Numbered from the stretch's first letter, positions 25,670-41,200 are shown. The stretch: 64,000 nucleotides of DNA from Amia ocellicauda (GCF_036373705.1 NC_089853.1:4698905-4762904), one strand, 5' to 3'. Notes: generated by a model not told the origin, from the letters alone. Numbers and translations: made by a program.

Positions 25670-28600
25670 ATGTTGATCACGATGACCACTCAATCGGCCG
25701 TCTTGGTCTTGGCACTGGTGTCCAGTTTGGTGCGCTGCGCTCCCTTGCCTGGCCGGCAGAACGGCACCCTGGAGCGGCACTGGGAGACCATCTACTCCCG
25801 CTCCTTGGCTCGGATCCCCGGGGAGAAAAAGGAGATCAACCGGGACAGTGACTATCTGATGGGCATTAAAAGGCTGCGACGTCTATACTGCAATGTTGGC
25901 ATCGGGTTTCATATCCAAGTCTTACCCGACGGAAAGATAACCGGAGTACATAGCGAAAATGAATACAGTAAGTACACTTAATGCAATAAAATCAGTTTCG
26001 CCAGTATGAAGTTGTTGCAGTTGTCATCATATATATATATGATGATATATATATATATATATATATACGCATTTAAATAACTTGTTAGTGTGCTTTACGT
26101 CTAATGATAGATTTTGTTTTACACTTTTCATTTTTGAATTTTCATGGTTTGAAAAGCACTGACGCTTTACGCGATATGATTAGGGGAATAATACTTCATG
26201 TATTTTATTGCTATATCATATACAAGGAGAATACGATATGTTAATAGAAAATGCCGAAAACCATAACAAATGGCCGACATATTTCTATGTAATTATAATA
26301 AGGAATATTTACGTTGTTTTCCTGGCGCAAAGTTCGAGATCAGCTAAATAGTTGACATTTTTCAAATATGACACGAATAAGAAAATGATTGTCCAACTCC
26401 AGTTGCAGTGTGGTACCCTTGATCGTGACAGACTCTCATGCAAGGGAAGTTTCACCTTAAATCAGTTCATTTATGATGTGTAGCTCAGACACATTACTGA
26501 CAATTACAACAGCTATCTGTGGAAGATATGTTATTAAAGGGCGTGGGGTCTTAATAAGCGCATCGGCCCCATCAGGCTTCCTTTTTAATAAATGAAGACG
26601 AATGGGTTCTACAGTATTTCACAAGTTAGCTTCAGGACACAGTTCGTGTATTGAGGTGTAACTTTAGAGGACTTGTGTGCGGCCTAGAAGACAGCGCTAA
26701 TCATGCGCTTGCTTGAACAATTTGCGCGGCGTCTTTCTTGGATCAAAAATGCTCACAGCCATATTTTCTGATGTCGGAAAGAATCAGGTGTTCATGCACT
26801 TCAACATCTGGAGGCTTACAGAAACCTTTGGGGATGTCTTACAACAGGTTTTGGTAATCACTAACTTGGTATTCACAAACCCTGTCAAAGTGTAATACCA
26901 GTCCTAAAGTTAGGAACGACAGAAACGCATCTGTTATGGGGGGGGGTTAACCCTTTGGCCTCACAAGTCTAATTAATATCCTTCCCAGACCAAAAAATAT
27001 TCGAGGAAGCATGCAGACACGGAGAAGAAAAACATTACTCACATGTTTCATTCGTGAATATTTATACTACGACAAATTCTTATGCTGTTCAAGAAGTGTA
27101 GGGCCAGAATATGTTGGCACCCTTATCAGATGGCTGTTTTGCGTTAGGACATCTATTTCGGGCAACAAGGACCATGTCATATATTTAAACCAGTTTAAAT
27201 GATACGGCTTTACATTAAAAGTAGCAGCTATCATAAACTACAGGGGGTCAGTAGGCTATTCCATTCTGCCTGTCATCCCCTTCCCATGACATTTAATTAG
27301 GTCCAAGTATCAGCACTGTCCATCAGTGTATTCAGGGAGAATAGTATTCAAGACCAAAACCAATGTTGCTCTAATCAGCAAGTGGATCAATTGCGTCATT
27401 GCGCATTGTGATCTAGGGAACGGGACACATACATACATATATAAAATAAACAATGTATAAAGCATGACATATGTGTCAAGACATAAGTGTGCCACAATCC
27501 TGCCGCTATTTAGGGTTAGGCCTGCATAGCAAAATAGCCTCAAGGCGAGGAATAGCATTTCAAAGATATGCGTGGAGTAACGTCGCTTCCTCCAGAAAAC
27601 GTCTATGGCCACTGACAACAGCAGTGTTCAATAAACAGTTATTGTCATTTAGAAATTAAAAGCTTTACAGTTTCGTTTACAGTGCTGAATTTGGCTGGTG
27701 GCCCATTCTGAATGCTTTATTATTAATTGCAGGTCTCCTTGAGTTATCCCCGGTGGAGAGAGGCGTTGTGACACTCTTTGGCGTCCGCAGTGGTCTATTC
27801 GTGGCCATGAATAGCAAGGGGAAGCTCTATGGATCTGTAAGTATAACCAGAGATTTATGGTGATTTCCGCTGTAGATGTTCTTATCGGGGACCGATGACA
27901 TATATCTCCCTGCACTTGAGCTGCACTAGGAAAGCCACTCTGCATCACATTGTTAGGCGTATTCACTGCATGCTTCGGTGCTGTGCGGTGTTTTCTCGGA
28001 GAGCCGGATCACCACATGCACGGTCGTTCCGTAGATCATTTGGACTGTTCATTACATTCCTCGCATTGCCAGCCAGCACCGTCTTCCCCTGTGGAAAGTT
28101 CAATTGTGCAACTTGGACCACCCGCACTGCCTGCTCTGCTCATAAAGACTGCCCCTCCTTTGTTCCTCCAGGTAATAACACTTTTGAGCTGTCCCCAAGT
28201 GTCGCTACAGGGACTTAAAATCACCTACAGCACGAACAAAAGCGTTTGTCTTAAAATAATGGACAAGTCAATTAAAATATTTTTTTTAAGCAACAAACAA
28301 AAACATACCAACAAGACCGAATATAACGATATAAAATGTCACGAAATTACACCCCCCGCCCTTAAGCATACAGTATATAGTCGTGCTTGAAATTGCAGGT
28401 GTGCACATCTGGAAGGGCGCGCCGGATGTTCGTGTCCAATGACAGAATGCATCCCTGCCGCACCCCTCCCTCCCTCCCTCCATCAGATACTTTCACACGG
28501 GCATGGGCCGCCTGACTGATCTTTTTCACATTTCCAGACAAACTGTACTTCCTTCACCATAGCTTGAATTGTGTTTTAATGTGGAATTAATTAGTGTCCA

Positions 28601-29046
28601 TTAATTCGTTTCGACTTATTCTGTGATAGTACTGCAAGTAGACAACAAAAAATCTTTTTCATATTGTTTTGTAGCGGGCATTAGGGGTTTAAAGACATCG
28701 GATTATTTCTCAAAATGCACTAAAAAGGCAAACTCACAATTTGCCACGATTTTAACGGAGACAAAATTAGGTGGACGAAGTTTTAATACTCAAATTAACT
28801 ACTAGTACCAAAAAGCATAACAAAGTGTTAATAAATGTGTCTTTTTTCCTCCCCTCTCTGCCTTTTCAGAACCATTTCAACAACGAGTGCAAGTTTAAAG
28901 AAAGACTCCTGGCTAATAACTACAATGCCTATGAATCCGGAGTGTATCCAGGCATGTACATCGCACTGGGCAAAACCGGCAGGACAAAAAAGGGCAACCG
29001 AGTCTCCCCCACCATGACAGTGACGCATTTCTTGCCCCGAATCTGA
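25670..29046 (+). CDS. fgf4: Fibroblast growth factor 4
   Basis: Coding exons 25670-25967, 27733-27836 and 28870-29046 encode 192 aa (human FGF4 is 206). The introns are 1765 and 1033 bp. Fgf4 is a secreted paracrine ligand for the c-isoforms of FGFR1-3, known for limb/fin bud and early embryo signalling. The N-terminus is a hydrophobic signal peptide, probably cut after Cys23. N31-G-T is the N-glycosylation sequon also found in mammalian FGF4. The core has [20 protein letters not shown] (62-81), LSPVERGVV in exon 2, and NNYNAYES plus a Lys/Arg-rich heparin-binding loop in exon 3. The protein ends in the [13 protein letters not shown] signature. Cys74 and Cys141 are the family cysteines. A second in-frame ATG at 25682 would only shorten the signal peptide. 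FGF6 is the closest alternative, but the position between fgf3 and fgf19 decides for fgf4. Confidence 0.96.
26024..26067. repeat. (TA)n repeat in fgf4 intron 1
   Basis: Two TA runs are separated by a short ATGATG interruption, just inside intron 1. Confidence 0.9.
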
Positions 29047-31031
29047 GTGAAGACTTGAGCTCAATGCAGGGGAAGAACTGGGGGACACAAAACGATGCAC
29101 TTTCAAATGGAGTTTTATGCAAGAGTAGGTGTATCATATTTAAATTAATAATTTAAGTATGTATATATTATGGAATACATTTATTTATAATTCTCATGAT
29201 TTTTATATAATTCTGGGAAACTCTCCTTCCAGGCAAGGGACAATGAATAATAGATCTACTGGTTTATTTAACTTTTTTATTTATTTTTTTTATTTTATCA
29301 CAGGTGTGCTGCTATTACGTGTTAGGACAAGTGAAATTCCTCTATTTGCACTGTTTATAAATACTATTGTACAGTGATAGTACTGAAGTATAAGTGTTTC
29401 TTTGGTTTGTTTTTGTCGGACAGAAATCTGAAGTCTTAGTCCCTCTTGGTAAATCGTACAAATGCATTCAGCCTGATGGTGTAGCAAACTGACGCAATCG
29501 TACGTCGGACCTCCTTTGTGCAGTGTTGATACTTCATTAAAAAGTATCTGTTTACTTCGGGTACAGAAAGTGCAGTGTTGAAGTCCTACCCCACAAATCT
29601 GTTTTTAGCTCCGCAAGAGGTGAACTTTGAACTTTCCTGCAGTCCATCTTTGTCAGATCTATAAGGCAGTAGATAGAGAGGCATCGCCTTCCCATTATAT
29701 AAGCGGAGAGTTTTAAAGTCACACGCAGGGACGTTAATGCTGAGTACATATTTTATATTATTGGGAGTGCGTTTAGTCAGACTCCAGCTCTGGTAAAAGT
29801 GCATGTGCTGTTTGAAGAAATGACAGAGCAGTGCACATGCGTAGTCGGCGTCAGTATTGTTTTAAGCAACCAGGTGAAACTGAAGTTATTAAATACACGT
29901 TAAAAACACAGTACATTGCAGTTGCTACATGCGCCTTTTTATGCATGCTGTAGTGCAGTATTTTGGAGGAGAAACACGTTGCTGCTGTCGTTTTCATTCC
30001 CAGACTGTTACTATTTTTTTTCTACCTCACTTCATTTGTAAAGAAGTCTCCTTGCGAAATCTGCCAGTTAAAATAATCATCTGGAATACAACGTCGCTTT
30101 AATTTCTGGAAAGCTGTCGAAGAAGTTGACACATTGCCCTTCCATATGTAGCCAGAACTGTCCAGGCGTCCATTAAGTCCTCGTTCAGCCTTGTCACGTT
30201 TGAGCTATCTTTACCCAGTGATTTACTTTTAGTAAGGATAATCATGGGGGAAATATTTGCAGACAGCTGTTAGACTGCGCTATATGGTCATCGAGTAACC
30301 CTATATTTTTCTTTATATATTTTGTAAATATAACTCATGGTAGCCAATGGAATACAGACAAGACACTTCAAGGTTTGAACTTGGGAAATTGAACAGCTAA
30401 CCAAGATTGCCATCTTTAAAACCAGAACAAGGGGGAAAAGCACTGTCACTTTTCTGAAGTAAGCCAGTTATAAATGCTGATTTCAATGCTTTTAACCCCT
30501 TCCAGGAAACCAAACAAATATGTTCACATGTAACATTCCTTTCACTGTTTTTTCAGCTGTACACATTGCTTCTGTATCACAAATATTGGGAAAATATACT
30601 GTATGAAAACAAGCAGCACATGCATCAGGACCAGAATCTTATCTCCTGATGTCTGTTCAGAGTTAGAAAGCGACTTATGAGAAATGTGTGGTGCTTTGTT
30701 CTCTTTGATAGTTCATTGTATTGTACTGTTACCGTTTTCACTTTTGTATTTGCAAATTAATGTATCAACCCCACCTGAATGCATAAACCTATCAACTGCC
30801 CAAACATCACAGCGATAGAGCCTACATTTTCTCCAGGGCAGAGAAAATATGAACATGACGATCCCCAAAGTGCTGCCATAGTTCCTCTGTAAACTTCATT
30901 TGCATTGCAACAAGCACTGTTTGTAAAAGACAATATTTCCCTAATCTAGGCTAACTCGTCCCTGGAGGCAAATTGAAGTCATGTGGCCGGTGAGAGATGG
31001 TGACGTTATTTGTAATTCATGCTAAAACACT

Positions 31032-31063
<32 letters not shown>

Positions 31064-31560
31064 AAAATCATCATCTCCATTGTGTTATAAAGTCAGAGGA
31101 TATTATTACATGCGATTCTTCTTTGTCCAAAATGATAAAGACACAGCATTGATCAAACATGTAGGACTGAGGGCCTGGGTGGCTCGGTGGGTTTGAGCAC
31201 GGTGCTACTGACACCAGATGCTGTAAAAACTGAGAGAATGTCAGAGACCTTTAAATAGTGTTTAGTAATTTCCCAAGATTGTCCATGCATCATTTTAATA
31301 TTTATGTCTCTCTCTCACTTTCCGTTGTACACTACTAATGCTCAGTTTATACATTCAGGTGTCGGCTTTATAGCAATAGAGGATAGTTTAAAGACTCAAT
31401 ACTGTGGTCATGTGATATGTATTTAATTTGTATACATTTACCAGATATTGTCTGTAGTTTTATACAGGTGCTGTTAAATATTGTGGTGTATGTGCTGTGC
31501 ACATTTTTAAAAATAACTCAAAAGAAGTAAATAAACCATGTTCTGCAAAACTATTCAATG
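29047..31560 (+). other. fgf4: Probable fgf4 3' UTR
   Basis: About 2.5 kb without coding potential. It has an ATTAAA at about 29537 and a canonical AATAAA at 31530-31535. The latter is followed within 35 nt by a GT-rich stretch and gives the best transcript end. A long 3' UTR is usual for FGF4 in mammals, where it holds an OCT4/SOX2 enhancer. I looked for that composite site and did not find it. An (AAC)n run lies at about 31030-31062. Confidence 0.5.
31030..31062. repeat. (AAC)n microsatellite
   Basis: About ten copies of the trinucleotide AAC, inside the probable fgf4 3' UTR. Confidence 0.9.
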
Positions 31561-32136
31561 TGTCGTTCAGTTTGTGGATAATAAGAGTGTCATATCACCT
31601 CAATTTATCAATCAGTTTAACCAGATTGTCAGTAAAATGGGTTCAGATTCCAATCCACTGATTAATAGGAAAAAGTATCTTGAATGTACATAAAGTACTT
31701 TTCATCCATTTCAAAACTTCTTTAAACTATACCAGATTAGACTATTGTAATATTTCCTCTCAAGGGGAGAAAGTAAACACACCCATGTGCACGCACGCAC
31801 ACACACATGCACACACATTTCCAGTTATATGAAATTCATTTGGAAAGTAAAAGCGTGTATTTTTAATACACTACAGTGTGCTTCATTCACAAATATGGGG
31901 TAAAATTTGAAAATAGAAATTAGTAAATCTAAGGAAATATAGTAAACAATTATTTACATGTCCTACTGACAGGGTGTATAACTGAGGACCAAAGCAGACG
32001 TTGCTGTTGGAACTGTGGCATAAATAGAACAAAACTGTTTTCAATACAAAGATGACATAGAAACAGCCAATTAATTACTGCAACAAAACAGCTTAAAAGT
32101 TCAATCTTTTTGCTAAGGTGTTTCCATGTTATACTT

Positions 32137-32244
<108 letters not shown>

Positions 32245-35174
32245 GCTTTAACACTCTTAAACCTCAAGAGGTGTGTTTCATGCCATGAAGGAGAATGAAG
32301 GTGTTGAGGGGAATGTGTAAGATGAGTAATAAGGATACAGTTCAGACTTCAAACTTCATGACACTTTGCGCTGTCACACAAAATAAGGGGGTTGCCAAAT
32401 CTTCATAGACTGTCTGCTGCTTTATTGGCATTCCTCAGTGCAAGAGAAAATACATTTGTCAAGATATTATCTTTCGTGTGTGTGTGTGTCAGCAGCAGAC
32501 AATTTAACCTGCTTACGTAATGTGTAGTGACTGGCCCGGAGTATCTACTGTGCACATTGACAATCAAGAGTAATATGAGAGCACGGGATGAACATTTATC
32601 ATTTATTGATCTGAGTCACATTCATATAAACCTACAACATTTTGGGATTGTCACACAACTTTAAAATTGGTGGACAGTTTAAATACAAATTTAGACTCAC
32701 CTGTGAATAGCAAACTACAAACCTGTACATCAAAGCGGTTACATGTATGTGTGGAAGAAAGCAGCATCTTTCAGATAACAAAGCCACCACCGAGTACAGC
32801 TTCGCAGTTTTGTATTAGTTCTGATTTAATCCCAGCCTGGGTTTTTCCCTACTTGATGTAAAATAAGCAATAGAAACATTGTTAATGGTTGTTTAAAACC
32901 AAAGCTGCTGTTTAAGTGGTATTGCGGTTAAAATCTCTTTTGTTAATTGGTTATGTAAATAGGGTCAAACAAAGTTAAATTGCTTTCCATGACACGGCTG
33001 TGACCGTGTGAAGTACAAAGCTATGGTAAATACAGGAGTGTGATTTTAGAGGGGGAAGTCAAGAGCAAACTTGTTTTGTCAGATTTATGTCAGAGGGTGA
33101 CTTCTGCTACAGTATCTACTCTTTATACACCTATTAGCCAATCAATACTTATTAAATATGAGTGATAGCTATTTAGCAATCTACCGTTATGACTTTCTTT
33201 TTTAAACACTTTGAATGGCACAAAAATAATCCAACATTTTTAAGTGTAATTTAATTTAATAAAATGCTGGAATATTTCTTAATTCTTCCTTGTGTTTTTA
33301 TTCATTATTTATTCCAACATCAATCAAATTTGGATCCAAAAGTTTAACATTTACTTGAAAGTGCTTTAACAGGAACTCTGACTCAATCCCTGGAAAAGCA
33401 GAAAACTGTTGAAGTTCCTGCATATTTCATCTGTCTAGACTCGTATTTAATAGGTATTGATTGACTTCCTTGCTTTTTCTTTCCATCTTTCTGTTTCCTG
33501 CCCTGTCTTCCTTCCTTTCTTCCAGATCTCACACAATACAACTGAAAATGTGTATGGTAACATTTTCACACAGTTACTTTCTTAACATAAAATAAATCCA
33601 AGACAGTACAAATGATAACGTGTGGGCATGTTAATGGCCATCTTTCAAGCACTTCAATTAATGCCGTAAAATGCCTGATGAGACAGTCTGATCTGCATCT
33701 CTACCTGCTCTGCATCCACCTTTCAACTCCTGAAATATACAAAGACTTCAATGGAGCAGACATCGCAGGAAATTGACAACTATGCAATTGTTAACAGAAA
33801 GTGTATTGGTAGTAATTGACTTTAGTGTGGTGGTAGCAGAGGTAAACAGGTATCTCCGCAGGAAGAGGTGCGAGATTTCACACATGATTTGTCCCTCCGT
33901 CCTTAACTGTGTCAAAGCCGACGCGCCGTCAGCGCCGGGCACTCGACACCTCCAGGCAACAGATGCACTGACACTTCTGAATGTGCATCTTAATACAACC
34001 CACCCCGCTTCTCTGGCACAATGGCGTGCAACCAGATGCTTCCCCACAGCTTGTATTCGGGAACTCAGGTGTAAAATGAAGGTGGGCACTGAGGTTCGTA
34101 ACCCCAGATTATCTAGTACTGACCACCCAACCATGGCTAAACCAGTTACTGCTTCTATTACACAGTGTGATGTCTTTATACCTGATTGAGAAGGTTATTA
34201 CTTTATACAGATGTGTCCTAGTGACTATAAACCCACTGGGAACCCCTGTGCTACATCAATTTCATTTGTATTCCTCCTTTTACACATCAGAGGCAATTTG
34301 ACTATTCATGACTTCATCACGAGAGCTCGACATTCCTCGGAGCAGCACCTACAAACCTATTAGCTTCAGCTTATGGGTTTTGGTTCTTTATCCTGTTTGC
34401 AAACAAAAACACTAACTAAATCTTTTACTCTCATGAGACAAGATCTGCGCTGAAGACAGATCACTGCAGGACACAGATTATCCTCCAACCGACTGGCCTA
34501 TACAAACACAGGGGAGTATGGGAAACGATTATTCCAGTAAATTCAGATTTGTTTGTAATCAAACTGCATTTCTTTTAGTAGATTGAGAACATATATAGTT
34601 TTGGTGACATCATACCTCACCACATGGAAACCAGCACAAGTGGAAACACAGAAAAATCTAAACAGAAACACATACAACGCTGATTTTGATCAATCGAAAA
34701 GTCAACACACGAGAGTGAAATTGTCTGATTAGTATTTGTAAGTTCAATGTGCTAAGCAATATTCTTAGGAAAACGTTAAATAAAATGAAATATGAAGTAT
34801 ACCAAAGCATCACTTTCCCACAGATTTAAATATGCAACGAGACACGAATGCATAGCGAAGCTCAACAATATGCATCTCCGTTAAATACAATTATTGGAAT
34901 GATAAGAGGGAGTTTGTCATTTTGCCCCTTTAAACACCTCTGTAATCCACACACAGGCCTTTCCTCTGTATTCCAGTTTTACATTGAAGAACTGTGAATC
35001 ACTTTATAGAAAATAGACGACTAGTCAAACTTGGCCGTGTTCTACAATGTTGCTTTAAAAAGTGCATTGCAAATATAGCTTAGTTTCTTGCAGTCATTGC
35101 CAAAGAAGTCAGAGAATAAATTGTATAAATGTTTTGACAGATAGGTAGCAGAAAACAGAAAGGATGCTTTATAA

Positions 35175-35194
35175 AACACACACACACACACACA

Positions 35195-35250
<56 letters not shown>
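35175..35250. repeat. (CA)n-(TA)n compound microsatellite
   Basis: A CA run (35175-35198) is followed immediately by about 50 bp of TA repeat. Confidence 0.95.
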
Positions 35251-35252
<2 letters not shown>

Positions 35253-38200
35253 GATTTGAGGGAATGTGATTCTCCCCTTTGAATATGCTCTACAAAAAGC
35301 AGCCACCACTTTGCATGGCAGGCGGTGCGCTGGGCGTCTCGACCTCCTTCTCAGGCCGGATCATATAACACAGATGGGTTCAACTATTGTTTGTTTTACT
35401 TTCTGCGCCACAAACAGCCGAGCACAACCTGCCAGCGGCCGGCACTGTGATTTTAGACAGGAGCCAGGTGCACGGGAGCAAACGCTTAAAAAAATATATC
35501 AGGGATTCCTCTGTCTTTATTTAGTCATTACAGATCGATCATTAATAATCCTGACCTTCTGTGAGGCTTTCAGTCTGCCATACTTCTGAAGCTCTTTAAA
35601 GATTTTGTTATTTACTACTTGGTTTGTGCTGTATCCCATAAGTATCGCCGCACCGATCTCAGTCCCTCTATCTGCTCTAAGAGAAAAAAACAGACTTGAA
35701 CCACAACAAGAGATGAATCCTGTATGGGGGCTTAGAAATGTCTCCCCATCAACTCAAGCCCCCACTGAGAGACACACACCTGGCTAGCGCCCGATTCAAT
35801 GCCTATAACAGCACAGAAAGCCATTCAGCACTGTGAGTAAGACATGATTCTGCTAGAAAAGGTTTCTGCTACTATCAAGATATGCCGGCATATCCAGTAT
35901 ATTTATGTCAGTAATCCAAAACAAGTGTAAAGCATAGATGCTCCTTTTTTAAAGTTTCATGGTTGTTTTTCAGAACAGACAAAAAAATAAACAGATACAA
36001 ATGAAACACAAATGTCACAGTCTTCGTTTGTGTTGGTTTGCGTTATATTTTGCACCTGCCTTTACTAAACTGGTAACTTTATTCACACCTATAAGTTTCC
36101 TATTCAGTACCCTGATTAAAACTGCAGTTTCATCATCATAACCAGTTTATTGCATTGCTGGTTAGTTCTTCTTACCATAACGGATGTGTTTTCGCAAAAG
36201 TGAGCACTTAGACAACCTTCCAATGGTGTCGTTATAGTTCACATACCAATTCTTTAATTTATTTTTAACATATAGGAATTACTGCAAATGTAAACCTGTC
36301 CAATGTATTGTATTCATGCCTTTCCTCAGCACTGAAATGTCACTGGAGGTACATTTCGGTTAAATCTTTAACGGGGTCCTTCCCTGTAATCATTTTTAAG
36401 CGAATGATGGATGGGCTGCCTTTAAAGTTCATGAACGTCGAAAAAGAAGAAGAAGAGCTGTCCAATTTAGTCTTTTAAAAATGTAGACCAGCATTCCTTC
36501 GCAACAGCAATGTAGTATTACAATCCATCTGTACCTTTCCGTGTGTTCTTTTACAGCAAGGGTGGCATGTTTGGCCAAAACACAAAACACCATCAAGAGG
36601 AACAGGCCCAGACCTGCAGCTTGCGCTTAAGCCCAGAGCAGAAAGAAAAAAAAGGTATATTTAGATGTGATGTTTGTCCCACTGATCCTTTGTAGAGCCA
36701 GCTGTGAAGTGTGTGCAGCGCTGTCTGTTTGTACAGGGAGCACAGGCTTCCAGATGTTTCACTATAAAGACAAGGCACATCAAACGGACTGAAACACAAA
36801 CCGTCTTTACCTGGACACCGGCCTGGTAGGTTTCAAGAGAGGAAGTGATCTGGACTTTCACCCTGTAATCACTGTCTGGAAGCTGACGTTCAAAGAAGAA
36901 AGGGGGAAAAGTCGTTCAGGTGCATGGAGGCCAAAGTCACTTTCTACATCTCCCTGTACAATTCAGGCGAAACGCATCTACGCCACTGCAGACTCTCAGG
37001 GACAGACTATATCAAAACTGCGACCTCCCCACGAATCGCCAAGTGCAAACCTGTATCCTGTCGCGATGTATTGTTCTTATTGTTTCTACTACTTATAAAT
37101 CAAAATGCGATAGGGTGCAAGTCTGTAAGTTACGATTCGTGGGGGGGGCAAAGATTTGATTAGGTCTAGCTCTTATCTGGTGACACCTAATCTTGCCAAG
37201 GCAACTGATACTTCCAGCCAAGCTTCAGCAATATAAACCTCTTTGCAATAAACTGAATGCCAAGAACAAACTCAAAGACATATTTTTGGAGATCTTCACT
37301 TCGTATCCGCCTCTTCTGCAGCATACAGGAACTTGCATGGATTGAACAGAATCGAATAATTTACTGTGGTGAACATCTTAACTCATTTTAAACTGTGATT
37401 TACAATCCACTTCTGTAGGACTGTGTAGTAGGCTGTGTATTGGCCACTAACTTATATTTTCCAGCTTGAGAGAGATCTGTCCCAGTCACCATTTCTCTCT
37501 CCTGTTCAAGTGCTAATGTCTCTCATCGTTAGGTAATAACAGAAAGCTAACGGGTACAAAAATGAATAGATAATGAGAAAAAGGGCCTCATCACACCTTC
37601 AAGGTTTACATCTAACAGCCAGCGATAGCAGCAGTTTACAATGCCTAAAATGGGACTTCTGTTCCGAAAAGGTCAGATGTTTTCCGTTGCATTCCTTTGA
37701 CATGTTTGCGGATTTGCCAATCTGACTTATCAAAAGTCTTCATTATTCTGAGCTGGCGCACAGACCAGCGAGGGATTGCTGCATAATACATTCACAAGGA
37801 CTGTAATAAATGTTTAAGCTAAAACAACTTTTCCCAACTCAAACGAGCCGTTTCAATGAACCACGCAATTATACAGTGAATGGGTATCTTTCGTTTTGTT
37901 TCAGCACAGAGAATTGTGTCTGTTCACGGCATTTCAAGGAACGGCCCAACCGAGCGAAATGTTTTAACTCATTCTCTTAAAATGTTAAGACTACAGGTCC
38001 TTAATTAACCACAAGGTAATCTGAAACATATACAACAATGCATTGTGATGAAATTACATGCACCCAGGATTATTGAAGATGTATTTAATCTACACTTGCT
38101 CAAGACATCATTTTGTGACTTTGAGTTTGAAGGATTGCAATATTAGGTCCAAAACAATTATAATGAAGACAGAAAAACGAGTGGGAACGAGGCTCTGTAT

Positions 38201-41200
38201 TAAACGCATACAAGCGGGCACCGATTCCCAGTCCTGTTGAATACTGCGGTGAATCTTGGCACTCAGGGAAGATATACTGCTGGATACAGGGCGACCAGGT
38301 TCGTATCAGATGGTGCATAGCTGGAGGGGAGATTTCATGTTTCATTTATCAAAAACATTAGGACTGTTCCAACCACTGGGGGAAGATGTATCATATCTGA
38401 TCCGTAAGTTAAGCATAAGAAAATGTCTCCTTTCATTAAAGAACTTTGTGATCAAACAGCTTTCTGTATTATTAGATCTGCTTTTCAGAATACAGCTTCA
38501 TTAGCGAAACAGGGCCCGACACTGCGGATTTAATTTAACATCATGTCTTATTTGAATCTGGCGCAGAATACCTCAAGGTGAGTTCGGATTGGTATTGTGG
38601 TGACAAAATGGCACTATGACTTCAGTAAGTTTTGCATTTTTCTTTGACTAATTGCATTGCTATGGGGGTTTTCAAAGCAAGCAAAAACTTGGTCCTGGAT
38701 ATTTATTTTAAATGCAGAAACTTAACCACGTTTAATAATTGTGGTGTTATTCAAAACACAAATATCATCAATGCATAATTAGACAACTAAACACACATCC
38801 ACACCAGATAAAAACAATGCAACTGATTTATGCTGCCTCAAACAACAACATGAAGCATAACGAAATATATATATTATTCCCCACCGTTCTAACTAATTTG
38901 CATTGAACTGGCAGAGATGAAGACACTACAAACACATCCTTGTCTCCAACACAGAGGAGGAAAAAGCACCTGTCTGAATGATGATTTCGGAGGATGCCGA
39001 AAGCCCAGAATGCCACAGGCAACATCACTCCACGCCATCCAAGTATTGTTCAACCAGTTGTGCGTCTGCCCTGAGCGCACCCGACCAATCGACAACTGTC
39101 ACAGCCCAGACGTCTAAAGGAGACACATGACAGGAGGATGTTACCTTTAATGACAACACAGGTATGTATCCCAAAGATATTTAAGGCAAAAACTACAGAC
39201 AACATACAAATAAACCATACCCTGATGCATTATTTAATTTCAAGAGCACCTAGGTACGCATTCATGGCTGGCAGTATTGTTTCCACTAGAGGGCAATAAA
39301 GAAAAAAGAAAATCCTGGAAAAACAGAATTCAAAGAAATCTTTGAAGCACCGCTGCCTCACCTGTTGCTTTTCCCATAATTTATAGGATACATGCCCTAA
39401 TTTACATGTCATAACATGTTGTTGACTGAGTTCAGCGCAGTCTTTTCTTTTTTTAAACACGTCAAAGTCTCTACTCTGACACACGCACGCCTGCAGGTTA
39501 TACAGCCAACATAAATAAAAGGGAAGCAGAATCTGTATATTACGTATTATTCATTTGTCCCTTCTTCAATTAATAGCCTAAATGCACGCAGAATATTCTG
39601 AAAAGCATTAATTCTACAGACTTCCATGTACAGGACTACGACTTTAAAGATTCCAGGTCTTACTTGCTTCAAAGACGGTTCTGTAGAGTTGCAGAGGAAT
39701 CAGCCAAGAGTAAAAAGACACAGGTTGGTCATTCTGGTCTCCTGGGAAGATCAGAATGGCACCATCTCTGACCAAACTCTTTCAACTGCCCAGCCCAGGT
39801 TTTCAGACCACGAGCACCATTTGTTTAATTCTCAACTTGACTACTGCCTCCTATTCTCGCACAGTGTATTACAATGCAAATTCTGTGTCTTGCAATGCAT
39901 TTAGATTAATAGAACAGCTAAAAATAATACTTTCCCACCCTCCGTATCGGGATCACGGTCGAGCCACGTGTCTGAAATGACATCTGTGGTTTACACTCGG
40001 GATTTAAATGCCTTTGTATTCAAAACAGGTGTCTGTTGTTACTGGCATGAAAAGCACACCCGGCCAGTGGGGATCTGAGGGCAATGTTTGGCAATGCTTG
40101 ATAAACAGGTTCATTAAAACGTGCTTCAGAAAGCCTTCTGTTCACACAAGGAGACCGTTTGAAAGTGGAGCGAACATCGAAGAAAATCTGATTCGATACC
40201 TTTCATCGTTTATTTCCAGGTTAACAACACACACAGCGGTGGCAGGAGATAGATCACCCTTATGCTGGTGTCTTTAATCCACCTTCAAAGCACCTCCAGA
40301 TGCTTATACAGGATGCAGGAGCTACCCCCATCAGGTGGGATGCTGGTACCATGGTTGCCTTTTACTTTGGTGACTTGTGCTTCTTACCTGAAAGCTTAGC
40401 AGACTCTGCAGACTCGTTTCCATCTTCATAAGCCAGCGCCGGCCCAAGAGGATCCCTGTCAGCTTTGAGTTCTTAAACACAATGAATGAAGGGATTACCT
40501 TTAAAGATAAGAGAAAACATGCTTTCAATGCACACACACTTTCTATACCTTCTATCATTTCCATGTTCAAACCATCACTTTTCAAACGCTGTACTACGGT
40601 GCAACAAGGAAGCTTCATTCCCTCTTCTTTACTCTCATATCAATGGCTCATCTTTAAAACAACAACAGTGAATTAAAGGCCGATGCATCCTATCTTTTCT
40701 AGGAAAGACGTAGTGTGTGTTTGTATTTTCAGAACACAATGTTTGGTTTTTGAAACTAAGCAAAGTCATCAATGCACTGTCATGCCCAATATAGACTATC
40801 AAACTCAAAATTAAAACTATGTTACTGGCAAGAATGATTGATTTCAAGAGGATATGAACTTGTTTAGTGTTGCAAAATTCAGGGAATTCGTTTTCTTGGC
40901 AAAACCTAAACAGGGTTTCAGATCAGTCGTTGCCCCACAGGAGCTGAATGATGCAATTGTCTAGGACATCTACTGCACTTTACAAAAAAAGACCTCCATG
41001 TGCAAACACAACTACCCTTCACATAAAAATCACCTTTCCAAAGTAAGAGGAGCTACATTCTCAATCTATATTGTACAAGAGGACCAGTGTGTGTTTTATA
41101 GTTAATAATATCAATATTACTCATTTTATTATCATACGCTTGGGGGGAGACACCTAACTGAGCAGTTCCCAGCGCTGGCTGAATACAGACATTACACTAC

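Noticed and set aside
31165-31250. tRNA-derived SINE, suggested by a TGGCTCGGTGG A-box-like stretch
   Set aside because: No B box or tRNA-like continuation follows at the right distance, so the similarity is probably chance.
29047-31560. OCT4/SOX2 composite enhancer of mammalian FGF4 in the 3' UTR
   Set aside because: I searched for the adjacent CTTTGTT and ATGCTAAT cores and found only isolated SOX-like cores.
33748-34189. Overlapping frames of 128 and 138 codons on opposite strands
   Set aside because: They resemble no family, have no splice or promoter context, and cannot both be real. They are probably chance frames in a locally GC-richer patch.
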